NCBI RefSeq assembly: GCF_018326425.1
Contig: NZ_AP024601.1
Span: 1,662,001-1,726,000, forward strand
From: Polycladomyces abyssicola
Lineage (GTDB): Bacteria > Bacillota > Bacilli > Thermoactinomycetales > JIR-001
Direction: 5' to 3'
DNA: 64,000 nt
In this document: positions 43,795 through 53,467 of the stretch, in pieces
Layout of the letters: each line of letters starts with the position of its first letter
Numbering within the stretch: position 1 is the first letter of the stretch
Position numbers and translations under genes: made by a program
Notes under the pieces: generated by a model
Told to the model about the DNA's origin: nothing
Databases searched by the model: none
What the model saw: the letters and a program-made list of their open reading frames with translations, nothing else

Positions 43795-44910
43795 ATTCAA
43801 AATTCCGCTCCCGGTGACCTCCACCTGAACACGCGGGTGAAAACGCACCTTGCGGTAATCCGTCTTCCAATGTAGTTGCTTCCACGTATCATGGTGAAAC
43901 GCAATCAACTGCCGACCCACACCGAACACGTCGCAATTGGCCCGTTGCATCTTTTGAATGACTTGCTGTGAACGGGCGGTAAGAATAGCGGATAACTGTT
44001 TGTTCAATCTTTGGACAACGGTTTTTTGCGACAGTTCGCCCAATGGGTATTCCACGGCCGACACGGTTAGCTTCATGGGAAAATCCACATCGATCCGGTT
44101 TCCCGGTTTGACTGTCACCTTCATTTTAGGTTCGGCCTTTTTGACCTCAAACGTGATGTAATTGGCCAACTGAGGGTTCTGTTTTTGATCCACCGGTATC
44201 GTCAACCTGGCCAATTTGGCTTTTCGACCAGCCATCAATAACATCAACGTCGATTCCTGACGGTTTAGCTTTCCCGTCATATGGTGGCCGTGGAACAATG
44301 CCGAGCCTGTCACCTTCACGTTTTTCTCCACCTTTTTGACTATAGGGAGCGTGAAATCCTGTCCGTGATCCCACATCACGGGGGCGATCGAATTGACATT
44401 CTCTTTCGGAACGACGGTCATTTGCTCTTCGCTCGAGATCATTTCATTCACAGTTTCTCCGATAAAGGTGACTCCCACTTTATTTAACTGAAGTATCTCA
44501 CCGGCTTTTCCCTCCGCAACGCAGACCCGCGCATTCAAAGCGCTTTTGGGATCTCGGTACAACACGTCCATGAAAGGGAAGATATTTTTCTTGGCAACAC
44601 TTTCCCCCAAAACATGCACACGGATTTTGTATGCACTGAGTTTCCCCGCAACCATTGATTGAATCATGTCACGGCTCTCCCGCGTGGTACGAGCGACCGA
44701 TTTCATAACCGTATTGTGTTGCTGGGCTCCACCCCCGGATTCGATCACATCGCGTATCGTAACTGTGAACATCAATTTCCCGTCGGGCATCAAATCAAAA
44801 CCGGTAGCGTAGATCAACCGGGCATCTTTAATGAATTCCATATCCCAACAACCGGGAAGAATCAACAGCAAAACAATCAACAACACGATGGTGTTCCGCC
44901 GCTTATTCAT
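43792..44910 (-). CDS. Spore germination lipoprotein, Ger(x)C family
   Basis: A 372-residue lipoprotein. The signal LLIVLLLILPGCWDMEFIKD has a lipobox Cys, and the GCWD start of mature GerC proteins is typical. Further family marks are ATGFDLMPDGKLMFTVTIRD, TTRESRDMIQSMVAGKLS and the C-terminal VQRLNKQLSAILTARSQQVI. It forms the C subunit of a germinant receptor on the spore inner membrane. The last gene of the operon, it overlaps the B gene by 4 bases (ATGA). Confidence 0.92.
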   Translation of the reverse strand: MNKRRNTIVLLIVLLLILPGCWDMEFIKDARLIYATGFDLMPDGKLMFTVTIRDVIESGGGAQQHNTVMKSVARTTRESRDMIQSMVAGKLSAYKIRVHVLGESVAKKNIFPFMDVLYRDPKSALNARVCVAEGKAGEILQLNKVGVTFIGETVNEMISSEEQMTVVPKENVNSIAPVMWDHGQDFTLPIVKKVEKNVKVTGSALFHGHHMTGKLNRQESTLMLLMAGRKAKLARLTIPVDQKQNPQLANYITFEVKKAEPKMKVTVKPGNRIDVDFPMKLTVSAVEYPLGELSQKTVVQRLNKQLSAILTARSQQVIQKMQRANCDVFGVGRQLIAFHHDTWKQLHWKTDYRKVRFHPRVQVEVTGSGILN

Positions 44911-46004
44911 GCCGTCTTCCCCTTTTCCCGTTTTCGAAAGACCAAGGAAATCAATAAGAACAGCACAGGCAACCCGTAGACAAAGGCATAACTTGCCCAG
45001 GACGCGATTTGGGTAAGGAGTTCGATATCATCCGGCTTTTGAGGGATCAGCGCCAGGATGTAACTGATGATTGCCGTATAATAAACGGCCATGCGGTGTT
45101 TGCCGCGATGAAAATAATAACCAAAACCTTTGGAGGCTAAAAACAAATAATTCATGTACGACGTGGCTACTATCACAACCCAGATAGACAAAAAAAGCAA
45201 ATCCAACCGTTCCACCACCCTGTATGAAAAGGATTTCAGCATATACGGGATGGGTTCTGGAATCATCGCCAATTCCATGGGACTGAACACGATAATTGCG
45301 ATAAATACCAGAAGACTGTATAACAAAGTGGTAAATGCATTGCCCGCGGAAGCCGCTTTCAACTTTCCGTCCGCTTTTCCCTCCACGAAAGGATAAACAA
45401 CCAACAGCAACTCAAATCCCAGCAGAGAAACACTCACTTTGTTGGCACCGAGAAAAATTTTTCCCCAACCCGCTTCGGTAATTGGGAAGATGTAAGTGAA
45501 GTTGGCGATGGTAAAAGCATTCAACGCGATCAACACAATAAACACAATCAAGACGGAGACTAAGACATAAAACCGTGTGATCGTCCGCAAACTTTCGATG
45601 ACCAAATACACGCTGGTAAACACGATGAGGGATAGCGTCGCCCACCTTGGTGTCAAGGAGAAAATCCATTTTTGAATTAAGCTCTCGAATAACACGAGTA
45701 TTAACGTGGCCATCAAAATGAAGAAAAAAATATAGGCGAAATTGAAGAAACCGCCGATCCACTTCCCGAAAATCTTGGGCAAATACTCAAACATCGTCAG
45801 ATTGGGAAACCGCCTGCACAAGGCCCACATGATCAATATGGTCAACTGAACAACAACCCCACCGATCAATACGGAAATCCAAGCACCACCTTTGGCCACA
45901 GCGTGCACGTCATGGGGCAACGACAAAATGCCGACTCCGATTTGAGCCTGGATGATGTAAAAAAATAATTGTCCTTGGGTAATCCTACTGCTTTCCTTGA
46001 TCAT
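44907..46004 (-). CDS. Spore germination permease-like protein, Ger(x)B family
   Basis: A 365-residue protein with ten membrane segments of the GerAB/APC superfamily: QLFFYIIQAQIGVGILSLPH, MFEYLPKIFGKWIGGFFNFA, LLGFELLLVVYPFVEGKADG, PYMLKSFSYRVVERLDLLF. The B subunit is thought to bind the germinant (established for GerAB). It overlaps the A gene by 20 bases and the C gene by 4. Confidence 0.92.
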   Translation of the reverse strand: MIKESSRITQGQLFFYIIQAQIGVGILSLPHDVHAVAKGGAWISVLIGGVVVQLTILIMWALCRRFPNLTMFEYLPKIFGKWIGGFFNFAYIFFFILMATLILVLFESLIQKWIFSLTPRWATLSLIVFTSVYLVIESLRTITRFYVLVSVLIVFIVLIALNAFTIANFTYIFPITEAGWGKIFLGANKVSVSLLGFELLLVVYPFVEGKADGKLKAASAGNAFTTLLYSLLVFIAIIVFSPMELAMIPEPIPYMLKSFSYRVVERLDLLFLSIWVVIVATSYMNYLFLASKGFGYYFHRGKHRMAVYYTAIISYILALIPQKPDDIELLTQIASWASYAFVYGLPVLFLLISLVFRKREKGKTA

Positions 46005-47517
46005 CCTTTTTCCACCTTCTGGAGCTGTCGTCTTCCCGTTTCATCCGTTGCGGGTGCGGATCATGCGGCCGTTGGTTCATCTTCCAAATAGGCATGCGCA
46101 AAATCGTGTCTTGCATATCCTTCAAACGCATGGGAGCGACCGGAGAAAAATAAGGCGTGCCAAACGACACCAGTTTGGTGAGATGGATTAAAACCGCCAT
46201 CGTCCCGAAAACGATCCCAACAAACCCGAACATTGACGCTGCGATCATCATTGGAAATCGAAGGATCCTTATGGACGTGCTCATTTCGTTGGACGGTACC
46301 ACAAAAGACGAAATGGCGGTCAGCGCCACGACAATGACCATAGTGTAGGAAACCAATCCCGCACGAACAACGGCGTCCCCCATCACCAAACCACCCACGA
46401 TACCGATCGTCTGACCGACGGGACTTGGCAGGCGAATCCCCGCTTCGCGAATCAGCTCCAGTGACAACTCCATCAAAAGCGCTTCCAATATGGGTGGATA
46501 CGGGACTCTGTCCAATGTCGCTTTGAGTGTGTACACCAGGTCCACCGGCAACACTTCCGCGTGAAACGAAACCACCGCGATATAGATCGCCGGTAATTGA
46601 AATGCTACCAAAAAACTGGCAAAGCGGATCATCCGCACAAACGATCCAACCCACCACCGGCTGTGGAAATCATCAGGTGATTGGTAAAACGCGAACAATG
46701 TCACGGGCATGATCAGCGCTGTTGGGTCCCCCTCGGACAACAGCACCACACGCCCTTCCATCAAATGAGCCATGGCCCGGTCGGGACGTTCCGTGTTCAA
46801 GCTTTGCGGAAACGGAGACCACGGATCATCTTCCATGAATTCCTGGATATATCCCGGGTTCAATATGGTGTCGGTGGAGATCGAGCGGATTCGTTTATCC
46901 ACTTCTTTGATCAAATCAGGGTTGACCAAGTTTTCCATATAAACGATCGCGATTTTTGTTTTCGTTTCTTTTCCGACGTTGTAGTATCGTACGACGAGAT
47001 GGCGATTTTCGATCCGCGTGCGCAGCTGATACAAATTGACCGTTAAATTCTCGACAAATCCATTATGCGGACCGCGTACCACCCGTTCGTTGTCCGGCTC
47101 CTTCATATCGCGCTTGTGTAAGCTACGGGTATCCATCACATAACAAACCGCATCACCCTCCATGATCATGACGGTTTGTCCTTGTACCAGCTTGTCGACG
47201 GCGGTCCTCAAATCTTCTTGTTTTTCGACATGTGCGGAAGTGATTACATCCTGAACATCTCCTTCCTTTTCACGAACGATCGGGAAGAGTATCTCTTTTT
47301 CGATGCGGTCCGTATCGGCCAATGATTCCAAATACAAAATCATCATCTGTTTTCCTTGAAACGTGATGGTCCGATGCCTCAGATCGTTGGTATGAAACAA
47401 CATCTCTTGAATAAATCTGAGGTTCTCCTCCAGCATTGGAAAGACGGGTTGCTTTTCCCGTTTCGGTAACTGTTTCTTACGACGTCTTCTGTTTTTGCCC
47501 GACCGAAAAAAAAGCAT
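45985..47517 (-). CDS. Spore germination protein, Ger(x)A family
   Basis: A 510-residue GerA subunit: a soluble N-domain (EENLRFIQEMLFHTNDLRHR, QTVMIMEGDAVCYVMDTRSL), the conserved RGPHNGFVENLTVNLYQLRT, YMENLVNPDLIKEVDKRI, and a C-terminal membrane part (SPDDFHSRWWVGSFVRMIRF, VPYPPILEALLMELSLELIR, VGIVGGLVMGDAVVRAGLVS). The basic N-terminus (SGKNRRRRKKQLPKREKQ) is long. GerA subunits oligomerise into a channel. GAGGAGGG precedes ATG 47517. The operon order is A-B-C as in B. subtilis. Confidence 0.93.
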   Translation of the reverse strand: MLFFRSGKNRRRRKKQLPKREKQPVFPMLEENLRFIQEMLFHTNDLRHRTITFQGKQMMILYLESLADTDRIEKEILFPIVREKEGDVQDVITSAHVEKQEDLRTAVDKLVQGQTVMIMEGDAVCYVMDTRSLHKRDMKEPDNERVVRGPHNGFVENLTVNLYQLRTRIENRHLVVRYYNVGKETKTKIAIVYMENLVNPDLIKEVDKRIRSISTDTILNPGYIQEFMEDDPWSPFPQSLNTERPDRAMAHLMEGRVVLLSEGDPTALIMPVTLFAFYQSPDDFHSRWWVGSFVRMIRFASFLVAFQLPAIYIAVVSFHAEVLPVDLVYTLKATLDRVPYPPILEALLMELSLELIREAGIRLPSPVGQTIGIVGGLVMGDAVVRAGLVSYTMVIVVALTAISSFVVPSNEMSTSIRILRFPMMIAASMFGFVGIVFGTMAVLIHLTKLVSFGTPYFSPVAPMRLKDMQDTILRMPIWKMNQRPHDPHPQRMKREDDSSRRWKKDDQGKQ

Positions 47518-47926
47518 CGTCTGTCCCTCCTCGGCTATTCTTTTTCAGCGTGCCCAATCGTTCCAAAAACATGCAATCAAACCTGATTTCAGTGGTTGAT
47601 TCCATCTTCTGGACAGATGGAATGTTTTCTCCGTTTCGGATGTTTGTGTTGCAAACTTGTTTATGTAATAGATGATATCCAAAAAAACAGGCTGTTACCT
47701 CACTGGATTAACGTGAGGTAACAGCCTTTCAGTCATCTCTGTCAGGGCGTTCCCGGTATAAGCGCAAGGAAGCAGATGCCTTAGCCCGGCCGAGCGAAGA
47801 CCAGGTAAGCGGATTTCTTCTAAGCGAAGCGCCTTTGTTCGCGTCATGTCCTCCGGGTCGGCCAGGTGAGCGACATCTGGACAGTCATGTTCCCATGCAA
47901 ACGAATAAGCTTCATACCCTTTCGGC
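47518..47926. other. Intergenic region between the ger and mannitol operons, 409 bp
   Basis: It includes an imperfect ATTCCATC/GATGGAAT hairpin (about 47603-47627), the strong mannitol-operon terminator (47681-47727) and about 200 bp of GC-rich sequence without a gene. The ger promoter must lie at 47520-47600, but I see no clear sigma-G box. Confidence 0.45.
47681..47727 (-). terminator. Terminator of the mannitol operon
   Basis: A perfect 15-bp stem AGGCTGTTACCTCAC/GTGAGGTAACAGCCT is followed on the minus strand by GTTTTTTT. It lies 200 bp after mtlD. Confidence 0.88.
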
Positions 47927-49105
47927 TCAATGGGTGTGTGAACGACAAGAAGCTAGAACTTCCTTTAACCGGCGTCTCTGTTCTAAGACCAGCTGCACAA
48001 GTTCCTCATCCCGAGAAAGTCCCGCGTATTCACAAAGCGCACCATCGATTCCTGTACGGGCGATCGTCTGCTGCAAGCGCACCGCCTCTTCGTCACCTTC
48101 ATAGTTGTAAGCGAGGGCGGCAGCAATGCCGAGCGCCAGGTTCTCCGGTTTTTTCCCCTGAGCAAGCAGCTGGCGTGCAGGACCGACCAAACGATCGTTC
48201 GCTCCGAGTTTACGAATTGGCGAGCGAGCAACGCGCGTCACATCATCGGAGATATTCGGATTTTGGAAGCGCCCAATTATCTTAGTGATATAAGCGGCAT
48301 GCGCTTCGGGGTCAAAGCCATATTTATCGATGAGTAACGATCCCGTTTCGCCGAGAGCCTTTTGCACGATCTCCCTGATATACGGATCATCGATCGCTTC
48401 TTTGATCGTGGAATACCCGCAAGCATACCCCAGGTACGCGGTGATGGCATGCCCCGTATTCACGGTGTATAATTTTCTTTCCAGATAGGGGGTTAGATCG
48501 TCTACGCAGGTCATGCCCCGCACAGCCGGCTGTTCTCCTTTGATCTTCGTGCCATCGACAATCCATTCGTGATAAGGCTCGACAGCGACGGTGAGGGGAT
48601 CGTCATGCGTCTGGTTGGGAACGATACAGTCGACGGCGGCATCAGGAAAACCGAAACGTCGCGAAAACAGCTCTTTTTCTTGTTCCGTCACGTGTTTGTA
48701 CACGTGTTCCCGCAGTAGAGAACTGCCGGCAATCATATTTTCGCATGCGATAATGTTCAGCGGTTTTTCCGTCTCACTGATTCTTTTTCGCAACCCTTCA
48801 GCGATGAGATCCGCGATCAGGGGCAGCACGTTTGGTCCCACGGCCGTCGTCACGAGATCAGCGCGCGCAATCGTCGCCACGACCTTTTCTCTTTCCGTCC
48901 GACTATTGATCGCCCAGACGCGCTCGATCTCTAGCTCTTCTCTCTTCTCTCCCACCTGTACGACGCGATACGACCGCTTCTGATTTAACGCTTCGACCAG
49001 CTTATCGTTTATATCGATGAAACATACTTCGTATCCGGACTGTGCCAGCAAGGCACCGATAAACCCTCTCCCGATATTGCCTGCTCCAAATTGCACGGCC
49101 AGCAT
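47927..49105 (-). CDS. mtlD: Mannitol-1-phosphate 5-dehydrogenase
   Basis: A 392-residue enzyme oxidising mannitol-1-phosphate to fructose-6-phosphate. VQFGAGNIGRGFIGALLAQS is the NAD-binding loop; NIIACENMIAGSSLLREHVY, YTVNTGHAITAYLGYACGYS and DVTRVARSPIRKLGANDRLV are family blocks, including the Lys-Asn-His active site region. It starts after GAGGTGAACTGAG, one base after the mtlF stop. It is the last gene of the mtlA-R-F-D operon. Confidence 0.95.
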   Translation of the reverse strand: MLAVQFGAGNIGRGFIGALLAQSGYEVCFIDINDKLVEALNQKRSYRVVQVGEKREELEIERVWAINSRTEREKVVATIARADLVTTAVGPNVLPLIADLIAEGLRKRISETEKPLNIIACENMIAGSSLLREHVYKHVTEQEKELFSRRFGFPDAAVDCIVPNQTHDDPLTVAVEPYHEWIVDGTKIKGEQPAVRGMTCVDDLTPYLERKLYTVNTGHAITAYLGYACGYSTIKEAIDDPYIREIVQKALGETGSLLIDKYGFDPEAHAAYITKIIGRFQNPNISDDVTRVARSPIRKLGANDRLVGPARQLLAQGKKPENLALGIAAALAYNYEGDEEAVRLQQTIARTGIDGALCEYAGLSRDEELVQLVLEQRRRLKEVLASCRSHTH

Positions 49106-49106
49106 C

Positions 49107-49544
49107 TCAGTTCACCTCGGCAAAAAACGAAAGAAGTTCTTCCTTCGTTTTAGAGTTTACTATTTTTTCCACATTTTCCGGTTCAGAACATACAATAGCA
49201 ATTTTCGAAAGAATATCTAAATGTTCGTTATCTTTTCCGGCGATCCCGATGACAAGTTTCGCTACATTGTTCCCGCCAAAATCCACCCCTTCCGGGATTT
49301 GTACGATCGATATCCCGGAAGCTTTCACCGCCTTTTTCGCATCTTCCGTGCCGTGGGGAATCGCCACGTGATTGCCGATATATGTGGACGTCAGCGCTTC
49401 CCGTTCCAGCATCTTCTCGATATATGCTTCCTCAACAAAACCATTGTCCACCAGCAATTGGCCGGCAAGTCTAATCGCGCTTTCCTTGTCATCCACCCTT
49501 GCGTTCAGGATGATCGTATCTTCGGAAAGGACTGGTTTCGTCAT
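49107..49544 (-). CDS. mtlF: Mannitol PTS EIIA component
   Basis: A 145-residue EIIA-Mtl domain that passes phosphate from HPr to MtlA. The active His is in STYIGNHVAIPHGTEDAKKA; LVDNGFVEEAYIEKMLERE and GGNNVAKLVIGIAGKDNEHL are typical. ATG 49544 (TKPVLSEDTI) is chosen because GGGAG lies 10 bases upstream. An ATG at 49568 is in frame but has no free ribosome site. Confidence 0.93.
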   Translation of the reverse strand: MTKPVLSEDTIILNARVDDKESAIRLAGQLLVDNGFVEEAYIEKMLEREALTSTYIGNHVAIPHGTEDAKKAVKASGISIVQIPEGVDFGGNNVAKLVIGIAGKDNEHLDILSKIAIVCSEPENVEKIVNSKTKEELLSFFAEVN

Positions 49545-49564
49545 CGTTTGTTTTCTCCCAAAAA

Positions 49565-51712
49565 TCATCCTTCTTCTCCTCTCTTCTCGAATTGATCCCT
49601 TAAAAACTGTTGAAATCTTTCACTGAGGTACGAGGCGATCGCTTCTTGGTCTTGCGACTCGAATAATGCGATGCTCTCTTCGCTTTCGATGATCAACGCA
49701 CTGATGTGACTCAACACTTCCAACGCTTTTTTCGACGTTTTTTCCGGTGCGAGCATGAGCAATAGATTTTTTGTCCACGTCTCTGTATCATCCATTGCCC
49801 GGACGGCCAGAGGAGTCGTCCATCCCCAGATCGTAAAAGACGGCTTGTGCACATACGGGCTTCTTGCATGGAACAAAGCCAGGGAAGAACCCGGAATACC
49901 GAGTCCCCTCATCCTTTGTCGTTCCAGCAAAGCTTCGGCCACGGCCTCCGGGTGCTCGATGATTCCCTGTTGCTGCAACTCACAACAGGCGCTCCGCAGA
50001 ACCTCCTCGATGTTATGCGGATTCTCACAGATCGTCAGCCGAAAGCCTTCCAGGACGATGCTAATGGTTCCGGAATATTCATGAATGTCCTGGAAAGGAA
50101 TGTGATATTTCCGATTCCCCTCGCCTGCCCCCCCGTTAGACGCTTTCTCTGCACGAACGGAAGTCTTGTGGATCGATGTATTGTTTTTGCACCGTTCCGT
50201 CCGTTTGTTTTCAATCCAAGCACGGATGTTTTTCACATCGTTCTCCGTCAGAATCGGGTTGACCAAGACATACTCCTTTGCAAAACCCTCCAAGGGGATC
50301 GTAGAAATGATAACGTCATAATCGTCCAAGTTGATGGATGTCAAGTCAAAGACGGACGCGTAGTGCAACCGCTTGATTTCCGGAAGCTCCTTTTTGATCC
50401 TTGTCGCCAGCATCTTCGAAGAGCCGATGCCACTGGAACAGAGGATCAAAGCGTGAGTTTCCTTCAGTTCGTTCAGTCGTTCAAGGCTGGCAGCGAAATG
50501 CAATACGAGATATCCGATCTCCGCTTCTGGGATGGACAAAGCAGGGAAAATTTCTTTCACACCCGCACTGACGATCGCGAACAATTCACCGTAATCCTGC
50601 TTGATTTTTTCCAGCAGCGGGTTGTAAATACCCAACTGCTTCTTAACCCGATAAATCGCCGGCTGCAGATGGGTGACCAATCCTTGGAATAAGGATGGAT
50701 CAGACTGCAAGTCGACATTTGTTCGTTTGCTCACGTATTCGATCAGGTCCCGGGCTCGCAAAGCGTGGAGAAAATTGACTTCTTCCAGATCAAGATCCAG
50801 AACGTTTCTCAGTTTCGCCCCTTTCAAATGCATGGCGATATAGCCAATTTCCGCTTCGGGGATCTCCAGATCCAATGCTTTGCGCAACTTGTCAATGATT
50901 CCTGACGCGACTTGATATTCTCCCGTTTTCTTCAAGGCCTCGAGAGAATGCGAGTCCATATCGATCTTCTCGTTTTTCCGCAGCCGCTCGAGAGCGAGCG
51001 CGAGGTGGACGACAAGACCGATATACGCACTGTCCGACAGGGCATACGGCAATTCGCTTCTGATTTCCTCCACCGCTTTCTCCGCGATCATGAGATTTTC
51101 TTTTTCCACGAACCCGAGCAAACGTTCGGAAACTGTTTTCACTTGCTGGGCTGATTTTCTTTGAATTTGATCGCGGAGGTAAGCCAGCAAGTCCACCTCA
51201 GTCATATTTTCCATGATCAGGCTGCTGATTGCCCGGCGTTTATCCATCTCTGAACCGGAGACTTGCACGCCGTAGCCCCGCTTTCGAATGAGCGAAAGGT
51301 GAAACGATGCCAACCAATCGTTCACTTTCGTCAAGTCGTGGCTGACCGTGGCTACCGTCACGTTTAATTCATTCGCCAAGGCGACGAGCTTGACTGGTTC
51401 TTCCGAAGCCAACAGCGAACATAAAATGATCTTCTGCCTTTCTTCTGGCGTAAACTCGGGATGCGATTCATTGTAGAGAGAAAGTTTCAGTTCTTTCTTT
51501 TTTTCGGTAGGACCGTTTATTTTGATCCCGATTCCCGTTCTTTTATTCAGCGAGAGACCGAACGTGGCTAATATGTCTTCCACATTTTTCAGATCCCGGT
51601 GAACTGTTCTTTCGCTCACCTGAACCTCAGCCGCGATCTCTTTGACCGTCATTTCTTCTTCTTGGTTGAGCAACAGTTGCAGGATTTGCCGCTCTCTCGC
51701 TGATACGTACAT
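49565..51712 (-). CDS. mtlR: Mannitol operon transcriptional activator MtlR
   Basis: A 715-residue PTS-controlled activator. In order: two HTHs (EEEMTVKEIAAEVQVSERTV; LVALANELNVTVATVSHDLT), PRD1 (VVHLALALERL), PRD2 (FQGLVTHLQPAIYRVKKQLG), an EIIB-Gat-like domain with the regulatory Cys in HALILCSSGIGSSKMLATRI, and a C-terminal EIIA-like domain (ICENPHNIEEVLRSACCELQ, PGSSLALFHARSPYVHKPSF). Phosphorylation of these sites tunes activity in B. subtilis and G. stearothermophilus. It lies between mtlA and mtlF, as in G. stearothermophilus. Confidence 0.94.
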   Translation of the reverse strand: MYVSARERQILQLLLNQEEEMTVKEIAAEVQVSERTVHRDLKNVEDILATFGLSLNKRTGIGIKINGPTEKKKELKLSLYNESHPEFTPEERQKIILCSLLASEEPVKLVALANELNVTVATVSHDLTKVNDWLASFHLSLIRKRGYGVQVSGSEMDKRRAISSLIMENMTEVDLLAYLRDQIQRKSAQQVKTVSERLLGFVEKENLMIAEKAVEEIRSELPYALSDSAYIGLVVHLALALERLRKNEKIDMDSHSLEALKKTGEYQVASGIIDKLRKALDLEIPEAEIGYIAMHLKGAKLRNVLDLDLEEVNFLHALRARDLIEYVSKRTNVDLQSDPSLFQGLVTHLQPAIYRVKKQLGIYNPLLEKIKQDYGELFAIVSAGVKEIFPALSIPEAEIGYLVLHFAASLERLNELKETHALILCSSGIGSSKMLATRIKKELPEIKRLHYASVFDLTSINLDDYDVIISTIPLEGFAKEYVLVNPILTENDVKNIRAWIENKRTERCKNNTSIHKTSVRAEKASNGGAGEGNRKYHIPFQDIHEYSGTISIVLEGFRLTICENPHNIEEVLRSACCELQQQGIIEHPEAVAEALLERQRMRGLGIPGSSLALFHARSPYVHKPSFTIWGWTTPLAVRAMDDTETWTKNLLLMLAPEKTSKKALEVLSHISALIIESEESIALFESQDQEAIASYLSERFQQFLRDQFEKRGEEG

Positions 51713-51766
51713 GACAGATCACTCCAATGGGCGGTCCCGCACGGGGACCGCTCGCAGTCTTGCTTC

Positions 51767-53230
51767 TCATGATGTTTGATCAGTGTTATTTTTCAAGCGT
51801 TCCACCAGTTCATCGTATTTCGGGCTGTTCAAGAAGTTTTCCACGGAAATGTGGGTTGCCTGCGGCAATTTTGCTTTCGCCCGCTCTGTCAGATCCTTGT
51901 GGGTGATCACGATGTCGGCGTCTTGCGGCAACTCATTGATCGAAGTGTTCGTTACCTCGATATCCAGACCGGCCTTCTGCATCTTATTACGCAAGATCGA
52001 AGCTCCCATCGCGCTGGAACCCATTCCCGCATCACAGGCAAAGACAACTTTTTTTACTTGCTCTTTCGCGATAGCGCCCACCAAAGCTTCGGCGGCTTTA
52101 CTTTTCTTCCCTTTCCATTCTTCCATCTTCTCCGTCGCTTTCTTCAAGTCTTCCTCATTTTCGTCCCCTTTGCTCCGTTTCAGAATGAGGGAAGAGATGA
52201 GGAACGAGACGAGTGCACCGATGATAACACCCGCCAAGACACCCAGATAGTTCCCTTTCGGCGTCATCGCCAACAAGGCAAAAATACTTCCGGGTGAAGG
52301 CACGGCCACCAGACCGGCATCAAATAATGTGAAGGTGAATACTGCGCTCACACCGCCCGTGATGACGGCCAGGATCAACAAGGGTTTCATCAGGATATAC
52401 GGGAAATAGATCTCGTGAATGCCCCCAAAGAAATGGATGACAACTGCTCCAGGCGCGGATTGCTTCGCCATCCCTCTGCCAAACAGCCAGTACGCGAGCA
52501 AAACGCCGAGACCCGGCCCTGGGTTCGTTTCAAGCAAAAAGAGGATCGATTTTCCCGTTTTCGCCGCTTGTTCAACCCCAAGTGGGCTCAAAATCCCGTG
52601 GTTGATCGCATTGTTCAAAAAGAGAACCTTCCCCGGTTCGATGAAAATGTTCGCCAAAGGCAAAAGTCCGGCGTTGACGATGGCTTCTACTCCGGCGGCA
52701 AGCGATTTGTTCAATGCCAGAACGATGGGTCCGATCGCTTGGTAAGCGAGAAGTGTCAAAATCCCGGCGATGATGCCGGCAGAAAAATTATTGATGAGCA
52801 TTTCGAAACCGGAACGGACCTTTCCGCGGATCAGCTCGTCAAATTTTTTGATGGCAAATCCGCCGAGGGGGCCCATGATCATCGCGCCCAAGAACATGGG
52901 AATATCCGTTCCGACGATCACCCCCATCGTCGCGGTAGCACCGACGACACCGCCGCGAACATCGTAGATCATTCTTCCACCGGTGAAGCCGATCAACAAG
53001 GGCAACAGATACGTGATCATCGGACCGACGAGCTTCGCCAAATGCTCATTCGGCAACCATCCGGTGGGGATAAATAAGGCGGTGATCAATCCCCAGGCGA
53101 TGAATGCACCGATATTCGGCATGATCATACCGCTCAAGTAACTGCCGAACCGCTGAACCTTCACTTTTAGCGATTTATCGTCCTCACCAGCAGAAGCCTG
53201 GGTCGGGAACGTATTTTCGTTGCTATTCAT
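51767..53230 (-). CDS. mtlA: Mannitol PTS permease, EIICB
   Basis: A 487-residue permease. The EIIC domain has about eight membrane segments (FGSYLSGMIMPNIGAFIAWG, GGRMIYDVRGGVVGATATMG, HFFGGIHEIYFPYILMKPLL with the GGIHE sugar motif). The EIIB domain carries the phosphorylated Cys in KVVFACDAGMGSSAMGASIL. A charged linker (GDENEEDLKKATEKMEEWKG) joins them. No EIIA is fused; mtlF supplies it. ATG 53230 follows GGAGGGG. A cre site and direct repeats lie upstream. Confidence 0.95.
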   Translation of the reverse strand: MNSNENTFPTQASAGEDDKSLKVKVQRFGSYLSGMIMPNIGAFIAWGLITALFIPTGWLPNEHLAKLVGPMITYLLPLLIGFTGGRMIYDVRGGVVGATATMGVIVGTDIPMFLGAMIMGPLGGFAIKKFDELIRGKVRSGFEMLINNFSAGIIAGILTLLAYQAIGPIVLALNKSLAAGVEAIVNAGLLPLANIFIEPGKVLFLNNAINHGILSPLGVEQAAKTGKSILFLLETNPGPGLGVLLAYWLFGRGMAKQSAPGAVVIHFFGGIHEIYFPYILMKPLLILAVITGGVSAVFTFTLFDAGLVAVPSPGSIFALLAMTPKGNYLGVLAGVIIGALVSFLISSLILKRSKGDENEEDLKKATEKMEEWKGKKSKAAEALVGAIAKEQVKKVVFACDAGMGSSAMGASILRNKMQKAGLDIEVTNTSINELPQDADIVITHKDLTERAKAKLPQATHISVENFLNSPKYDELVERLKNNTDQTS

Positions 53231-53301
53231 GACAATTCCCCTCCATACCACGACAAAGCATTAGTTATTGACAATTTTAAAATGAATGCTTGACCAGATT
53301 G

Positions 53302-53327
53302 TCTTTTCACCTTGTCTTTTCACCTGT
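53302..53327 (-). repeat. Tandem 13-bp direct repeat upstream of mtlA
   Basis: On the minus strand GGTGAAAAGACAA occurs twice back to back, between the cre/promoter region and mtlA. Tandem sites suit an activator such as MtlR, or an mRNA leader element; which one cannot be decided from sequence. Confidence 0.6.
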
Positions 53328-53330
53328 ATT

Positions 53331-53345
53331 TTAAAGCGCTTTCAA
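53331..53345. promoter_or_regulatory. cre (CcpA) site of the mannitol operon
   Basis: Minus strand TTGAAAGCGCTTTAA, a near-perfect cre palindrome. It overlaps a possible -10 (TTAAAA, with TTGCGA 17 bp upstream), so CcpA binding would block the promoter. Confidence 0.8.
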
Positions 53346-53414
53346 TACCCATCGCAACAAACTCTTGATATGAATTTGTCATCTTTGTTATTGACATCTT
53401 TTAAATATGCCAGA

Positions 53415-53442
53415 TGACAAAAGGCACGCATCTCGCGTGCCT
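53415..53442 (-). terminator. Terminator of the beta-mannosidase gene
   Basis: A perfect AGGCACGC/GCGTGCCT hairpin with a 5-base loop is followed on the minus strand by TTTTGTC. Confidence 0.8.
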
Positions 53443-53467
53443 GATCATTTGAAAGGATATCGACGTC

